A stretch of DNA of 64,000 nt from Shinella zoogloeoides (GTDB lineage Bacteria; Pseudomonadota; Alphaproteobacteria; Rhizobiales; Rhizobiaceae). Shown here in pieces: positions 1 through 8,293 of the stretch. The position numbers and the translations under genes are program-made. Where the stretch lies: NCBI RefSeq assembly GCF_022682305.1, contig NZ_CP093528.1:2803501-2867500 (forward strand), in the 5' to 3' direction. The notes below the pieces were generated by a model that searched no databases, was not told where the DNA came from, and worked only from the letters and a program-made list of their open reading frames with translations. The stretch's first letter is position 1; each line of letters starts with the position of its first letter.

Positions 1-442
1 GGACACGCTCGAGGAACTTCATGGCCAGCGCGGTCGCCTGCGCCTCCGGCATCTTGCGGATCCAGAGCGGCGCCAGCGTGCAGTTCTCCAGCACCGTCAG
101 GTGGGAGAACAGATTGAAGCTCTGGAACACCATGCCGACATCGGCGCGAACCTTGTCGACGTTCCTCAGATTGCCGTCCAGGCACACGCCGTTGACCAGG
201 ATTTCGCCGGACTGATGCTCTTCCAGCCGGTTGATACAGCGAATGAGCGTCGTCTTTCCCGAACCCGACGGACCGCATAGAACGATCCTCTCGCCTTTCT
301 TCACGGCGAGAGAAACATCCTTCAGGACATGGAACGGGCCGTACCACTTGTTGACGTCGGTCATACTCACCACGATCCGGTCGGTCACGGCCGAAGCGAC
401 GTGCGGACTGGCGGCGCCTGTTTCGTTACGAGCCGATGGCAT
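1..442 (-). CDS. Amino-acid ABC transporter ATP-binding protein, AapP/GlnQ type (3' part cut by window edge)
   Basis: This is the cytoplasmic ATPase of a polar amino-acid importer. The visible 147 N-terminal residues carry Walker A (GPSGSGKT, residues 57-64) and the Q-loop region (MVFQSFNLF). The signature motif, Walker B and H-loop lie beyond the window. The start ATG overlaps the stop of the upstream permease gene as TAATG, which indicates translational coupling. It is the last visible gene of a leftward operon that follows a binding protein and two permeases, the gene order of rhizobial aapJQMP. An unusual N-terminal extension of about 25 residues precedes the usual start of the ATPase fold, so translation could also begin at the internal Met27. 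The family is certain; the substrate is not. Confidence 0.9.
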   Translation of the reverse strand, partial: MPSARNETGAASPHVASAVTDRIVVSMTDVNKWYGPFHVLKDVSLAVKKGERIVLCGPSGSGKTTLIRCINRLEEHQSGEILVNGVCLDGNLRNVDKVRADVGMVFQSFNLFSHLTVLENCTLAPLWIRKMPEAQATALAMKFLERV

Positions 443-1788
443 TAGATTCCTCCCGTGACGCCGCTGCCGCGTCTTTCCAGATAACGCCCGTACAGGGACA
501 TGCAGTAGCAAAGAACGAAGAAGATCGCGGTCCCGAACAGGAGCGGCTCCTGATAGAGCCCGTTCCATTCCGGGTTCTGGCCCGAGACGTTGATCATGCC
601 CAGCAGGTCGTACATGCCGATGATGGAAACGAGTGTCGTATCCTTGAGATTGCCGATGAAATAGGTGACGAGAACGGGCGTCATCGTCTTCAGCGCCTGT
701 GGCAGGATGACGAGATAGGTCGCCCGCCAATAGCCGAGGCCCAGCGACGTCGCCGCCTCGTACTGCCCTTCCGGTATGGCCTGCATTCCGCCGCGCACGA
801 CCTCGGCCAGATAGACCGCGGTAAAGAGGGAGAGGCCGACAAGCGCATACATGAGCTTGTTGAACTGCGTTCCGGCCGGCATGAACAGCGGCAGGAGCAC
901 GATGACCATGAACAGCAGCGTCACCAGCGGTATCGACCGCAGAACCTCGATGAAGGTCGCGCAGAAGATCCTGACGAGCGGCATCTCGGAGCGCCGGCCG
1001 AGCGCCAGCAGAATGCCGAGCGGGAAGGCGAAAAGCGACGAGCTGACCGCTATGATGAATGTCAGGAAAAGCCCACCCCATTTGCCTGTTTCGACATAAG
1101 GCAGCGTGAAGCCGTAGGACAGGGCCACCGCCCCTGCCGTGAGGAGGGTGACAAGCCCGGCCATCGGATAGATAAGGACGGAGGGATGCCTGTCGGCAAG
1201 CCCGAACAGTCGCCCAAGGTCTTGGGATAGGCTTCGCCCCGTGGTCATCGACAGGATAGCACTTGCCCAGTTCACAATGAGGAAGGCAACGCCGAGCATG
1301 GCGAGCGTCCGCGGAAGTAACGACCAGTCTCCGCCGAGGAACAGGTAAACGGCAAGGAACGGAAAGACCAGCACCATGGTCGCAAGGACCGTCGCCTTGT
1401 TGTGCGTGCGCGGCAGCCAGATGGGAATGGCCCAGAGAACCAGCAGGAGGCAGCCCAGATTGGCGCGCCAGCGCTCCGAGGCCGGGAACTGGCCGTACAT
1501 GTAGCTGTCGAACCAGTGGACGACGCCCGCCCAGCAGGCGCCGTCGACATTCTTCTCGAAGCATTCGCGGCGCGTGCCGGCCTCCCAGACCGCATTGGTC
1601 ACCGCCCATTCATAGAAGGGCGCTGCCGCCCGATAGAGGAGGTAGAGCGTGACGACGGTAAAAAGGCTGCTAGCGGGGGAATAGAACAGCCGCGTCCTCA
1701 ACCAGTGCACCACACCCCTCTGCCCCACAGGGGCAGGGCGAGCGGGCATCGGCGTGAAGACGGTAGCGACGGAGGCTGTATCAGGCAT
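442..1788 (-). CDS. Amino-acid ABC transporter permease, AapM-like
   Basis: A membrane permease of 448 residues from a polar amino-acid (His/Glu/Gln/Arg/opine class) importer. The C-terminal half has the HisMQ permease fold with the cytoplasmic coupling (EAA) loop that begins EAATSLGLGYWRATYLVILP. The N-terminal half carries extra membrane segments and a periplasmic stretch, as in the long AapM and BztC permeases, which are longer than the roughly 230-residue HisM/GlnP type. It overlaps the upstream permease gene by 8 bases and ends inside the start codon of the ATPase gene, so the operon is tightly coupled. Its partner is the 411-residue permease encoded just upstream. The family is confident; a specific solute cannot be read from the sequence. 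Confidence 0.93.
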   Translation of the reverse strand: MPDTASVATVFTPMPARPAPVGQRGVVHWLRTRLFYSPASSLFTVVTLYLLYRAAAPFYEWAVTNAVWEAGTRRECFEKNVDGACWAGVVHWFDSYMYGQFPASERWRANLGCLLLVLWAIPIWLPRTHNKATVLATMVLVFPFLAVYLFLGGDWSLLPRTLAMLGVAFLIVNWASAILSMTTGRSLSQDLGRLFGLADRHPSVLIYPMAGLVTLLTAGAVALSYGFTLPYVETGKWGGLFLTFIIAVSSSLFAFPLGILLALGRRSEMPLVRIFCATFIEVLRSIPLVTLLFMVIVLLPLFMPAGTQFNKLMYALVGLSLFTAVYLAEVVRGGMQAIPEGQYEAATSLGLGYWRATYLVILPQALKTMTPVLVTYFIGNLKDTTLVSIIGMYDLLGMINVSGQNPEWNGLYQEPLLFGTAIFFVLCYCMSLYGRYLERRGSGVTGGI

Positions 1789-3016
1789 TGCGGCGTCCCC
1801 TTGCCAGCAGATGGCGGTTATAGGCGTTGAGGATGCCGGCGACGGCGAGGCTGATGCTGGTGTAGAACGCCATCACCATCGCGACCTTCTCGATAGCATG
1901 CCCGCCCTGCTCGATAGAGGTGACCATGAAGAGGGTGATCAGTTCCGGGAAGCCGATGGCCACCGCCAGCGACGATTCCTTGATGATGTTGAGCCAGATG
2001 CTGATCAGCGAGGGAATGATGGTACGCAGTGCTTGCGGAAGGACGATGAGGCGCATCACCCGGCTCGACTTGAAGCCGAGCGCCGTAGCCGCCTCCCCCT
2101 GCCCGCGCGGCACGGCCTGGATTCCCGCCCGCACCAGTTCGGCGACGCTTGCGGCCTGATAGAAGGACAGGCCGCACAGGACCGCCAGGAAGGCGGGCGG
2201 AAGATTCCAGCCGCCGACGAAATTAAAGCCCTTGAGTTGGGGAACCTGCCATTCGAGCGGCTTGCCGACCAGATAGAAAAGCACGACCGGAACACCGACG
2301 ACGAGGAGAACCTGCCAGGGCAACACGAAGGGGCGCCGCCCCGTGGCGCGCTGCCTGCGCCTGGCGAACCGTCCGAGCGCCATCGCGGCGGCGGCGGCAA
2401 GGACAAAGCCCAGCACACACACCCAGAATGGCTCGGACACCACCGGGCGCGGCATGTAGAAGCCGCGATTGTTGATCGGGAAGAGGCCGAGTCCAAACAG
2501 GTCGAGGCTCTGCTTCGGCTTGGGCAACAGGACGAAGATGCCGCCGAACCAGAAAACGATCTGCAACAGGGCCGGCGTGTTGCGGATGACCTCGACATAG
2601 GTTCTGGCCACCGTCGAAACGAGCCAGTTCCGCGACAGGCGCATGATGCCGATGAAAGTTCCCATCGCGGTAGCCCCGGCGATGGCGATGACCGACACCA
2701 ACATCGTATTTAGAATGCCGACCACATAGACGCGGGCAAGGCTGTCGCTCGCGGAATAGGGGATCAGGGTCCAGGAAATATCGAACCCCGCCGAGGACCA
2801 GAGGAAGTCGAAGCCCGTCACCATGCCGATGGCGTTGAGGTTGCGGGAGACGTTGCTCGCCAGGTAGGCGACCGCCAGAAGGATACTGGCAGCGAGTGCG
2901 GCCTGCACCACCACCGACCGAACCTTCTTGTCGTAGAAATACCATGCGGCTGTTCGCCGGGGCGACGGGGCAGGCCCGTCAGGGACAGATACGGTTGTGT
3001 TCACGCTGGCGCTCAT
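1781..3016 (-). CDS. Amino-acid ABC transporter permease, AapQ-like
   Basis: The second integral-membrane permease (411 residues) of the AapJQMP-like importer. A first hydrophobic segment lies near residues 35-55 and several others follow. The C-terminal third contains the EAA coupling loop starting EAATALGFKSSRVMRLIVLP, typical of the HisM/AapQ family. A large periplasmic/membrane insertion separates the first and second parts of the permease fold, as in known AapQ and BztB proteins. The gene begins 54 bases after the end of the binding-protein gene and overlaps the next permease gene by 8 bases. The two permeases would form a heterodimer served by the ATPase at the window edge. Confidence 0.93.
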   Translation of the reverse strand: MSASVNTTVSVPDGPAPSPRRTAAWYFYDKKVRSVVVQAALAASILLAVAYLASNVSRNLNAIGMVTGFDFLWSSAGFDISWTLIPYSASDSLARVYVVGILNTMLVSVIAIAGATAMGTFIGIMRLSRNWLVSTVARTYVEVIRNTPALLQIVFWFGGIFVLLPKPKQSLDLFGLGLFPINNRGFYMPRPVVSEPFWVCVLGFVLAAAAAMALGRFARRRQRATGRRPFVLPWQVLLVVGVPVVLFYLVGKPLEWQVPQLKGFNFVGGWNLPPAFLAVLCGLSFYQAASVAELVRAGIQAVPRGQGEAATALGFKSSRVMRLIVLPQALRTIIPSLISIWLNIIKESSLAVAIGFPELITLFMVTSIEQGGHAIEKVAMVMAFYTSISLAVAGILNAYNRHLLARGRRNA

Positions 3017-3069
3017 GGGGAACGGACGATGCGCCCGGCTGACGTTGCCGGGCGCATGCGTTTCCTGGA

Positions 3070-4122
3070 TCAGTTAAACGGCGGTGCGAAGATGAGGCCG
3101 CCATCGATATAGCTGGCGTTCAGGCTTCCGGCGCGGGGAATACCCATGCCTTTCGGCCCGCCCTCCGGGCCATCGCCCATATAGAGATCATAGACCTCGC
3201 CGTAGTTCCCGACATGCTTGATGATATTGTAGGCCCATTCCGGCGACAGGCCGAGACCGACATTGAGGTCACCCTCAAGACCGAGGAAGCGGGACTGGTC
3301 CGCCGATTGCGGCTTGGCCTTCGCCTCATCGATGTTCTTCGACGTCAGGCCGATCTCCTCCGCCGTCACCATCGCATGGACGACCCAGGTGACGATATTG
3401 CGCCACTGACTGTCCCCCTGACGGACGAACGCGCCGAGCGGCTCCTTCGAGATGGTTTCGGGCAGGATCTCATGCTCGTCGGGGTTGGGGAATGACGCCC
3501 GGTCCGAAGCCAACCCCGAACGGTCGGTCGTGATGGCGTCGCAACCGCCCTTGAGGTAGGTCGCAAGGCGCACCTGCCGGTCCTGGAACATCAGCGGGTT
3601 GATCGTGATCTTGTTGCGGCTGGCAAAGTCGGCCACGTTGGCAACGCCGGTCGTGCCGGGATCCATGCAGACCGTCGCCCCGTCCAGTTCGAGCGCGCTC
3701 TTGATGCCGCTGCTCTTGGGCACCATGAAGCCCTGCCCGTCATAGAAATTGACGGTGGTGAAATCCAGACCGAGCTGCGTCTCACGCTTCAGCGTATTGG
3801 TCGCGGCGCGGACCATCAGGTCCGACTCGCCGTTTGCGAGCGACGTGAAGCGCGCACCGCCGGCGACGATCTGGAACTCGACCTTGGAAGGATCACCGAA
3901 GATCGCCGCGGCAACCGCACGGCAGACCGCCACATCGCGGCCGTACCATACGCCTTCGGGCGACAGCATGAACGTCCCCGCCTCGGGGCGCCCGACCTGG
4001 CAATTGACGGAACCGCGCGCCTTTACCTGCTCCAGCGTCGATGCCGCGCTAGCCGGCAGCGGGGCCAGCGTCATAGCGGTGACCGCAGCGGCGCCCAACA
4101 CCTTCCCATATTGAAATTTCAT
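3070..4122 (-). CDS. Amino-acid ABC transporter periplasmic substrate-binding protein, AapJ-like
   Basis: A secreted solute receptor of 350 residues that delivers ligand to the two permeases. The start is set at 4122 because MKFQYGKVLG opens a good signal peptide (cleavage probably after ASA, about residue 26) and a GGGGGAG ribosome site lies just upstream; a longer reading frame to 4224 lacks a signal peptide at its N-terminus. The mature part is a family 3 binding protein of the long AapJ/BztA class. An Arg in LMVRAATNT and an Asp in DAITTDRS fit the alpha-carboxylate and alpha-amino anchors of amino-acid receptors. It is the first gene of the leftward operon and faces a 298-bp divergent control region shared with the hydrolase gene at 4421. 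Confidence 0.93.
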   Translation of the reverse strand: MKFQYGKVLGAAAVTAMTLAPLPASAASTLEQVKARGSVNCQVGRPEAGTFMLSPEGVWYGRDVAVCRAVAAAIFGDPSKVEFQIVAGGARFTSLANGESDLMVRAATNTLKRETQLGLDFTTVNFYDGQGFMVPKSSGIKSALELDGATVCMDPGTTGVANVADFASRNKITINPLMFQDRQVRLATYLKGGCDAITTDRSGLASDRASFPNPDEHEILPETISKEPLGAFVRQGDSQWRNIVTWVVHAMVTAEEIGLTSKNIDEAKAKPQSADQSRFLGLEGDLNVGLGLSPEWAYNIIKHVGNYGEVYDLYMGDGPEGGPKGMGIPRAGSLNASYIDGGLIFAPPFN

Positions 4123-4420
4123 CAGAAGAACTCCCCCAGAGCGTTGACGCATGCCGAGGCTGGCATGCCTGCGTGCCGAAAACGACGGTGCCGAGATAGC
4201 GATTATCAGGCAGCGCCTCCCCACCCGGAGATTTCTAGCGCACTTGATTATTTTTGTCCATAAGAAAGATTTTAAGCAAAAATCTAAAGCAGTACTAGCA
4301 TTTTTTGGACAATATTATAATTAAGAGGGCAAACGCGCGACAGAATGCACGAAGGCGACGACCAGCGAGCGGTCACCGCCAGCCGCCGAAAACGCGCATG
4401 CGATCGAGAGGGAAATCGAC
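4123..4420. promoter_or_regulatory. Divergent control region between transporter operon and hydrolase gene, with candidate operators
   Basis: No gene is seen here. The part from about 4245 to 4325 is strikingly AT-rich compared with its surroundings and should hold both promoters. It contains TTGTCCA at 4254-4260 and its inverse TGGACAA at 4306-4312, 45 bp apart, each preceded by a run of T. The second copy extends to TGGACAATAT (4306-4315). The identical 10-mer occurs at 9432-9441 next to the Lrp-type regulator gene, and an 8/10 match (TAGACAATGT) is at 8207-8216. I infer binding sites for that regulator; the -10 and -35 boxes cannot be assigned with confidence. Confidence 0.5.
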
Positions 4421-5404
4421 ATGACTGGAACTGAGACGAAAAGCCGGGAGCGCCCGCGGGAAACCTTTGGCCTCGCGGCCTATGGCGGCGCGGGCTGGTC
4501 GCAGCGCGAACGCAGCCATGCGGAGGAAATCGGCAGCCTTTGGACCGCCTGCGGCATCAACAGCGAATGGGCTCCGCTCAAGGCGGTGCTGCTGCATCGG
4601 CCCGGCGAGGAAATATCCTCCTCGGAGGACGACCACAATGCAATCCAGATGCTCGCACCCGTCGACATCGCCAAGGCGCAGGCCGAGCACGACGCGATCG
4701 CCGAGGCATATCGCGGGCTGGGGGTCGAGGTGCACTATGTCGAGCCTGCCGGTGCGCCCAGCCCCAATCTGATGTTCTGCGCGGATCTGGCCGTGATGAC
4801 GCCGCAGGGCGCAATCCTGGCGCGCCCCGCCTCCACGGTGCGGGCCGGTGAAGAGCGGCAGGTCGCACGGCGTCTTGCCGCGCTCGGCATGCCGATCGTC
4901 AGGACGCTGACGGGAACGGCGACGTTCGAGGGCGCCGACCTGATGTGGCTGAACAGGGACGCGGTGGTCATCGGCCGGGGCCTGCGCACCAACCAGGCCG
5001 CGATAGACCAGATTTCCGGCCTGCTGGCGGAAACCGGCGTGAAGACGCACGCCTTCGACATGCCGTTCGGCACCATGCATTTCATGGGCATGCTGCGGAT
5101 CGTCGACAAGGATCTGGTCATCGCCTGGCCGCGCCGCACGCCGCACGCGGCGGTCACGACCATGCTCGACAACGGCTTCAGGGTCGCCTTTGCACCGGAC
5201 GAGGAAGAATTGAAGCAGAACCACGCCTTCAACATCGTTACGCTCGGACCACGCAAGATCATGATGGTCGCCGGCAATCCGAAGACCCAGGCATTCTACG
5301 AGAGCCTGGGCATCGAAACCGTGGTCGTCGGTGCGCATGAACTCGGCAAAGCGGCGGGCGCGACGGGCTGCCTGACCGGCGTGCTGCACCGCGAGCTGGT
5401 CTGA
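4421..5404 (+). CDS. Guanidino-group-modifying superfamily hydrolase (arginine deiminase / dimethylargininase-like)
   Basis: A 327-residue member of the amidinotransferase/deiminase fold, which attacks the guanidino carbon of arginine-like molecules through a cysteine thiolate. The expected catalytic residues are visible: Cys317 in GATGCLTG, His220 in GTMHFMGM, and the acidic pair Glu170 and Asp173 in FEGADLMW; Asp122 in FCAD matches the substrate-binding FxxD. The length suits dimethylargininase or the free-standing deiminases more than the roughly 410-residue ArcA type. The gene starts the rightward arm of the cluster, 16 bases before a NodB-fold hydrolase gene, so the two are probably co-translated. 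Whether it is a deiminase, dihydrolase or amidinotransferase cannot be decided from sequence; a hydrolase role in degrading an imported guanidino compound is inferred from the context. Confidence 0.82.
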   Translation: MTGTETKSRERPRETFGLAAYGGAGWSQRERSHAEEIGSLWTACGINSEWAPLKAVLLHRPGEEISSSEDDHNAIQMLAPVDIAKAQAEHDAIAEAYRGLGVEVHYVEPAGAPSPNLMFCADLAVMTPQGAILARPASTVRAGEERQVARRLAALGMPIVRTLTGTATFEGADLMWLNRDAVVIGRGLRTNQAAIDQISGLLAETGVKTHAFDMPFGTMHFMGMLRIVDKDLVIAWPRRTPHAAVTTMLDNGFRVAFAPDEEELKQNHAFNIVTLGPRKIMMVAGNPKTQAFYESLGIETVVVGAHELGKAAGATGCLTGVLHRELV

Positions 5405-5419
5405 CGGAGAGGCGCACGG

Positions 5420-6292
5420 ATGCTCCAGAACCCGGTCCCCTGGCCCCATGGCGCACGTTGCGCGGTTGCCTTCAGCTTCGACATGGACGGCGAGAGCAAT
5501 CTCCTGCAGAACTTCGGGGCCAGCGCGCGCGGCATGATCGCGGCCCGCACGCTGGGGCGCTTCGAGGCCCGGGCCGGCGTGCCGCGCATTCTCTCCGTTC
5601 TGGCGCGCCATGGCCTGCGGCAGACTTTCTTCGTGCCCGGCTGGTGCGTGGAGACCTATCCGCGCATCATCGAGCAGATCCTGGAAGGCGGCCACGAGAT
5701 CGGCCATCACGGCTATCTGCACGAAGATCCCAACAGCCTTGACGACGAGCAGGAGCGGGACGCCTTCTGGCGTGGCCGCGAGGCCCTGATCAAGGCGACC
5801 GGCATGGCGCCCCGGGGCTACCGCGCGCCGAGCTACGCCTTTTCGCACCGGACGCTGCCGCTTCTGGCGGAGGCCGGTATCGCCTATGATTCCTCGCTGT
5901 TCGGCGACGAGGTTCCCTACCTTCTCAAGGACGCCGGAGGCGGCGACGTGCTGGAGTTGCCAAGTCTCCTTGCGCTGGACGACTGGACGCAATACGGCGA
6001 CTTCGAGATGTTCCGCTCCGGCGCGCCGATAGCTTCGCCCCGGCAGGCCATGGAGACTTTCCGAGCCGAATTCGAGGCCGCATGGACCCATGGCGGCCAC
6101 TGGATACCGGTCTGGCATCCGTTCCTGAGCGGCCGACTGTCCCGCTGCATGGCCATCGACGGCCTGATCGGAGAGATGCGCGAAAAAGGCGACGTCTGGT
6201 TCGCGACGCTCGGCGAAATCGCCACACATCTGCGCTCGCTCATGGCGTCGGGCGCCTGGTCTCCGACCGTCGAAACATTTCCTTTCGATTGA
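5420..6292 (+). CDS. NodB-fold hydrolase (polysaccharide deacetylase / PuuE-like family)
   Basis: A 290-residue cytoplasmic protein (no signal peptide) of the carbohydrate esterase 4 / NodB superfamily. Motif 1 is FSFDMDGE with Asp21 and Asp23, motif 2 is HGYLH (His97 and His101) after GHEIGH, and motif 3 is YRAPSY. These give a complete metal site of one Asp and two His. The length and lack of export signal resemble the intracellular subgroup that includes PuuE-type allantoinase and other amide or cyclic-ureide hydrolases more than cell-wall deacetylases. It follows the guanidino hydrolase gene by 16 bases in the same direction. I infer an amidohydrolase or deacylase step in the same pathway; the substrate is unknown. 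Confidence 0.85.
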   Translation: MLQNPVPWPHGARCAVAFSFDMDGESNLLQNFGASARGMIAARTLGRFEARAGVPRILSVLARHGLRQTFFVPGWCVETYPRIIEQILEGGHEIGHHGYLHEDPNSLDDEQERDAFWRGREALIKATGMAPRGYRAPSYAFSHRTLPLLAEAGIAYDSSLFGDEVPYLLKDAGGGDVLELPSLLALDDWTQYGDFEMFRSGAPIASPRQAMETFRAEFEAAWTHGGHWIPVWHPFLSGRLSRCMAIDGLIGEMREKGDVWFATLGEIATHLRSLMASGAWSPTVETFPFD

Positions 6293-6322
6293 GCGGCCGG
6301 AGATCCTCATCATCGCAGACGC

Positions 6323-7207
6323 TCAGCGCCCGCCTTCGAAACGCCGCCGGGCCTCGCTGGGCGACACAGCCTCGCCACCGTTTCGCACCATATAGTCGAG
6401 CGACCGCTTGAGGCGGTCGGAATAGACCGTCTCGGCCATGGTATAAGTATGGCAGAGGAAGGACACGATCTGCGTACGCCCCTCCTCGTCCGCACGGCGC
6501 GCGACCGCGTCCCAGACGGCCGTGATCGCCTCGTAGTTGGAGAACTCATTCACCAGATACTGTGTGTTCAGCAGTCGATTGGCCGTATCCGACGGCAGGC
6601 CGCTCCAACCGACCGGAATCGCGAAAAGCGGATCCGCCTCATCGGGCGAGGCCGGCTCGCCGAGACGATCCGACGACATATGGAAGGCCGTGAGTGGAGC
6701 CATCCGCCAGTCCGCCAGCTTCTCCGGCCAGAAGAGACCGGGCGCGCAGGAAAGGTCGATGCCGATCCCTGCCGCCTTCATGTGCCGCGCCATGGCGAGC
6801 GTCTGCGCCTGGTATCCGTTCTTGTAGGCGGCGAAGGTCAGGCCAAGCCCGGCGAGCGAGGCCACGCCATCGGCGATCACTTCGCCCATGCGCTCGCCAT
6901 CTTCATAATAGGTGCCCATGGGCAGGCGCTCTTCCGGCCGGCAGTACAGGTCTTCCTCCGGATGAAGCGCGAGATCCCCCCCGCCCTTTACCCATTCATG
7001 CCAGAAATCGATGAAGGGGCTTTCGAAGAAACGCCTGCGATACATCGGACTGGTCTGGACGCAGAACGATCCCTTGCCTCCGGCATGGTCATCGACAATC
7101 CGCTTCATGATTGCATATTTCAGCATCACGGCCGGATTATCGGGCGGCGTCGTTTCGGGATCGGGATCTCCATCGATATTCACGACGAACAGAACCTTCG
7201 ATGTCAT
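6323..7207 (-). CDS. Divergent NodB-fold (polysaccharide-deacetylase-like) protein
   Basis: A 294-residue protein that I place in the NodB-fold superfamily only by general architecture: an N-terminal strand followed by NIDGDPD (Asp12, Asp14), a central LHPEEDLY segment (His82), and a late strand with LCHTY (His253). The standard HxxxH metal motif is reduced to a single His, so it is either a changed metal site or a different activity. The start is ATG 7207, 8 bases after GGAG; an in-frame ATG upstream at 7231 has no better ribosome site. It ends 31 bp from the end of the canonical NodB-fold gene, which it faces tail to tail, and it follows the DapA-fold gene in the leftward direction with 71 bp between. 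The function is unknown. Confidence 0.68.
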   Translation of the reverse strand: MTSKVLFVVNIDGDPDPETTPPDNPAVMLKYAIMKRIVDDHAGGKGSFCVQTSPMYRRRFFESPFIDFWHEWVKGGGDLALHPEEDLYCRPEERLPMGTYYEDGERMGEVIADGVASLAGLGLTFAAYKNGYQAQTLAMARHMKAAGIGIDLSCAPGLFWPEKLADWRMAPLTAFHMSSDRLGEPASPDEADPLFAIPVGWSGLPSDTANRLLNTQYLVNEFSNYEAITAVWDAVARRADEEGRTQIVSFLCHTYTMAETVYSDRLKRSLDYMVRNGGEAVSPSEARRRFEGGR

Positions 7208-7278
7208 GCATATTCTCCGTTCCATTTCCACGGCAGCGCTCGCACCGCGGAAAGCAATGGTTCAAGGATGTCGATCGC

Positions 7279-8163
7279 TCAGAGCAGGGCGAGCCGGACG
7301 AGATGGTCGCGCATAGCCTTGCGGTTGGCGTCGGACAGTGCCGTCATCGGCAACCGCAGATGCTCTTCCAGCAGCCCCATCATGGCGAGGGCCGCCTTGA
7401 CAGGCGCGGGATTGGTTTCGCAGTAGTTGAAAGCGGCGAGGTCGAGGATCTCGTTGTGGATCGCCAGCGCCGCGTCGAGCCTGCCGCCCCGCGCATGCGC
7501 CACCAGCCCTGCTACTTTTCCGGGCACCTGATTGGAGACGAGCGAGAACGCGCCCGCGCCGCCGAGCGCCATCATGGCCAGCGTCAGCTCGTCCTCACCG
7601 GAAAAGACCAGGAAGCCTTCCGGCGCCGCACGGATCAGGCGCATGGTGAAACCGAGATCACCCGAACCTTCATCCACCGCAACGATATTGGGGTGGCCGG
7701 CAAGGGCGAGCGTCGTGTCGAGATCGAGTGCTCTGCCGGTGCGGCCCGGAACGTTCGACAGGATAACCGGAGCCGGACTGTCCTCTGCAATGCGGGTGAA
7801 GTGATCGAAGATGCCTTGCGCCATGGGGCGGTTGTAGGGCGGCACGACCGACAGGATCGCATCGGCCCCCTCCTCCGCCAGCGCGCGCGACAGCGAGACG
7901 GCAGTGCGCGTGTCGCTCGCCCCGCCCGCTGCAACCAGCACAGCCTCCGCCGGCAGACGGCGGCGCAATGCACGCAGTGCGCGCTGCCTGTCCTCGAGCG
8001 GCACCGTCGCCTCCTCCCCGGTACAGCCGAAGAGGGCCAGCCCGCTGATGCCGGCTGCGAGTTGCCGTTCCGCCAGGCGGACGAACGTATCGCAATCGAC
8101 CTCGCCATCCGGGGTGAAAGGCGTGACCAGAGCGGTGTAAGCACCAGAGCGAATTTTATTCAT
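7279..8163 (-). CDS. DapA/NanA-superfamily protein lacking the Schiff-base lysine
   Basis: A 294-residue (beta/alpha)8 protein clearly related to dihydrodipicolinate synthase (ALVTPF near the N-terminus, SNVPGRTG, LRLPMT near the C-terminus). The catalytic set is broken: the position of the Schiff-base Lys161 is Asp164 (VAVDEGSGDL), Tyr133 is Ser136, and Thr44 is Cys47, while Tyr107 (Tyr110) and Arg138 (Arg141) remain. The DNA reads GAT and TCG at the first two positions, and the frame is intact over its full length, so this is not a decayed gene. It therefore cannot work by the normal class I aldolase mechanism. It lies between the divergent NodB-fold gene and the CtlX-type hydrolase gene, all leftward, and probably belongs to the same pathway. 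Confidence 0.9.
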   Translation of the reverse strand: MNKIRSGAYTALVTPFTPDGEVDCDTFVRLAERQLAAGISGLALFGCTGEEATVPLEDRQRALRALRRRLPAEAVLVAAGGASDTRTAVSLSRALAEEGADAILSVVPPYNRPMAQGIFDHFTRIAEDSPAPVILSNVPGRTGRALDLDTTLALAGHPNIVAVDEGSGDLGFTMRLIRAAPEGFLVFSGEDELTLAMMALGGAGAFSLVSNQVPGKVAGLVAHARGGRLDAALAIHNEILDLAAFNYCETNPAPVKAALAMMGLLEEHLRLPMTALSDANRKAMRDHLVRLALL

Positions 8164-8293
8164 TTTGCCGATTTATCCGATAAATTGCGATTATCACCCC
8201 GACAGATAGACAATGTTGGAAAATTACGCAATAAAATAAGATAAAACTAGCAAATATGAAATCATCCAAAATCCCTTTCCATATCCGGCAGCC
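8164..8293 (-). promoter_or_regulatory. AT-rich control region of the DapA-fold gene
   Basis: A 130-bp AT-rich gap between the CtlX-like gene and the DapA-fold gene, both read leftward. It probably carries a promoter for the DapA-fold/NodB-fold pair, because the AT content is far above that of the flanks. TAGACAATGT at 8207-8216 matches 8 of 10 bases of the motif found at 4306-4315 and 9432-9441. The ribosome site of the DapA-fold gene is weak. Confidence 0.4.

Noticed and set aside
4373..6313. 646-codon open frame antisense to the guanidino hydrolase and NodB-fold genes
   Set aside because: It is a codon-bias shadow: the sense genes have full catalytic motifs and ribosome sites, and the antisense product resembles no family.
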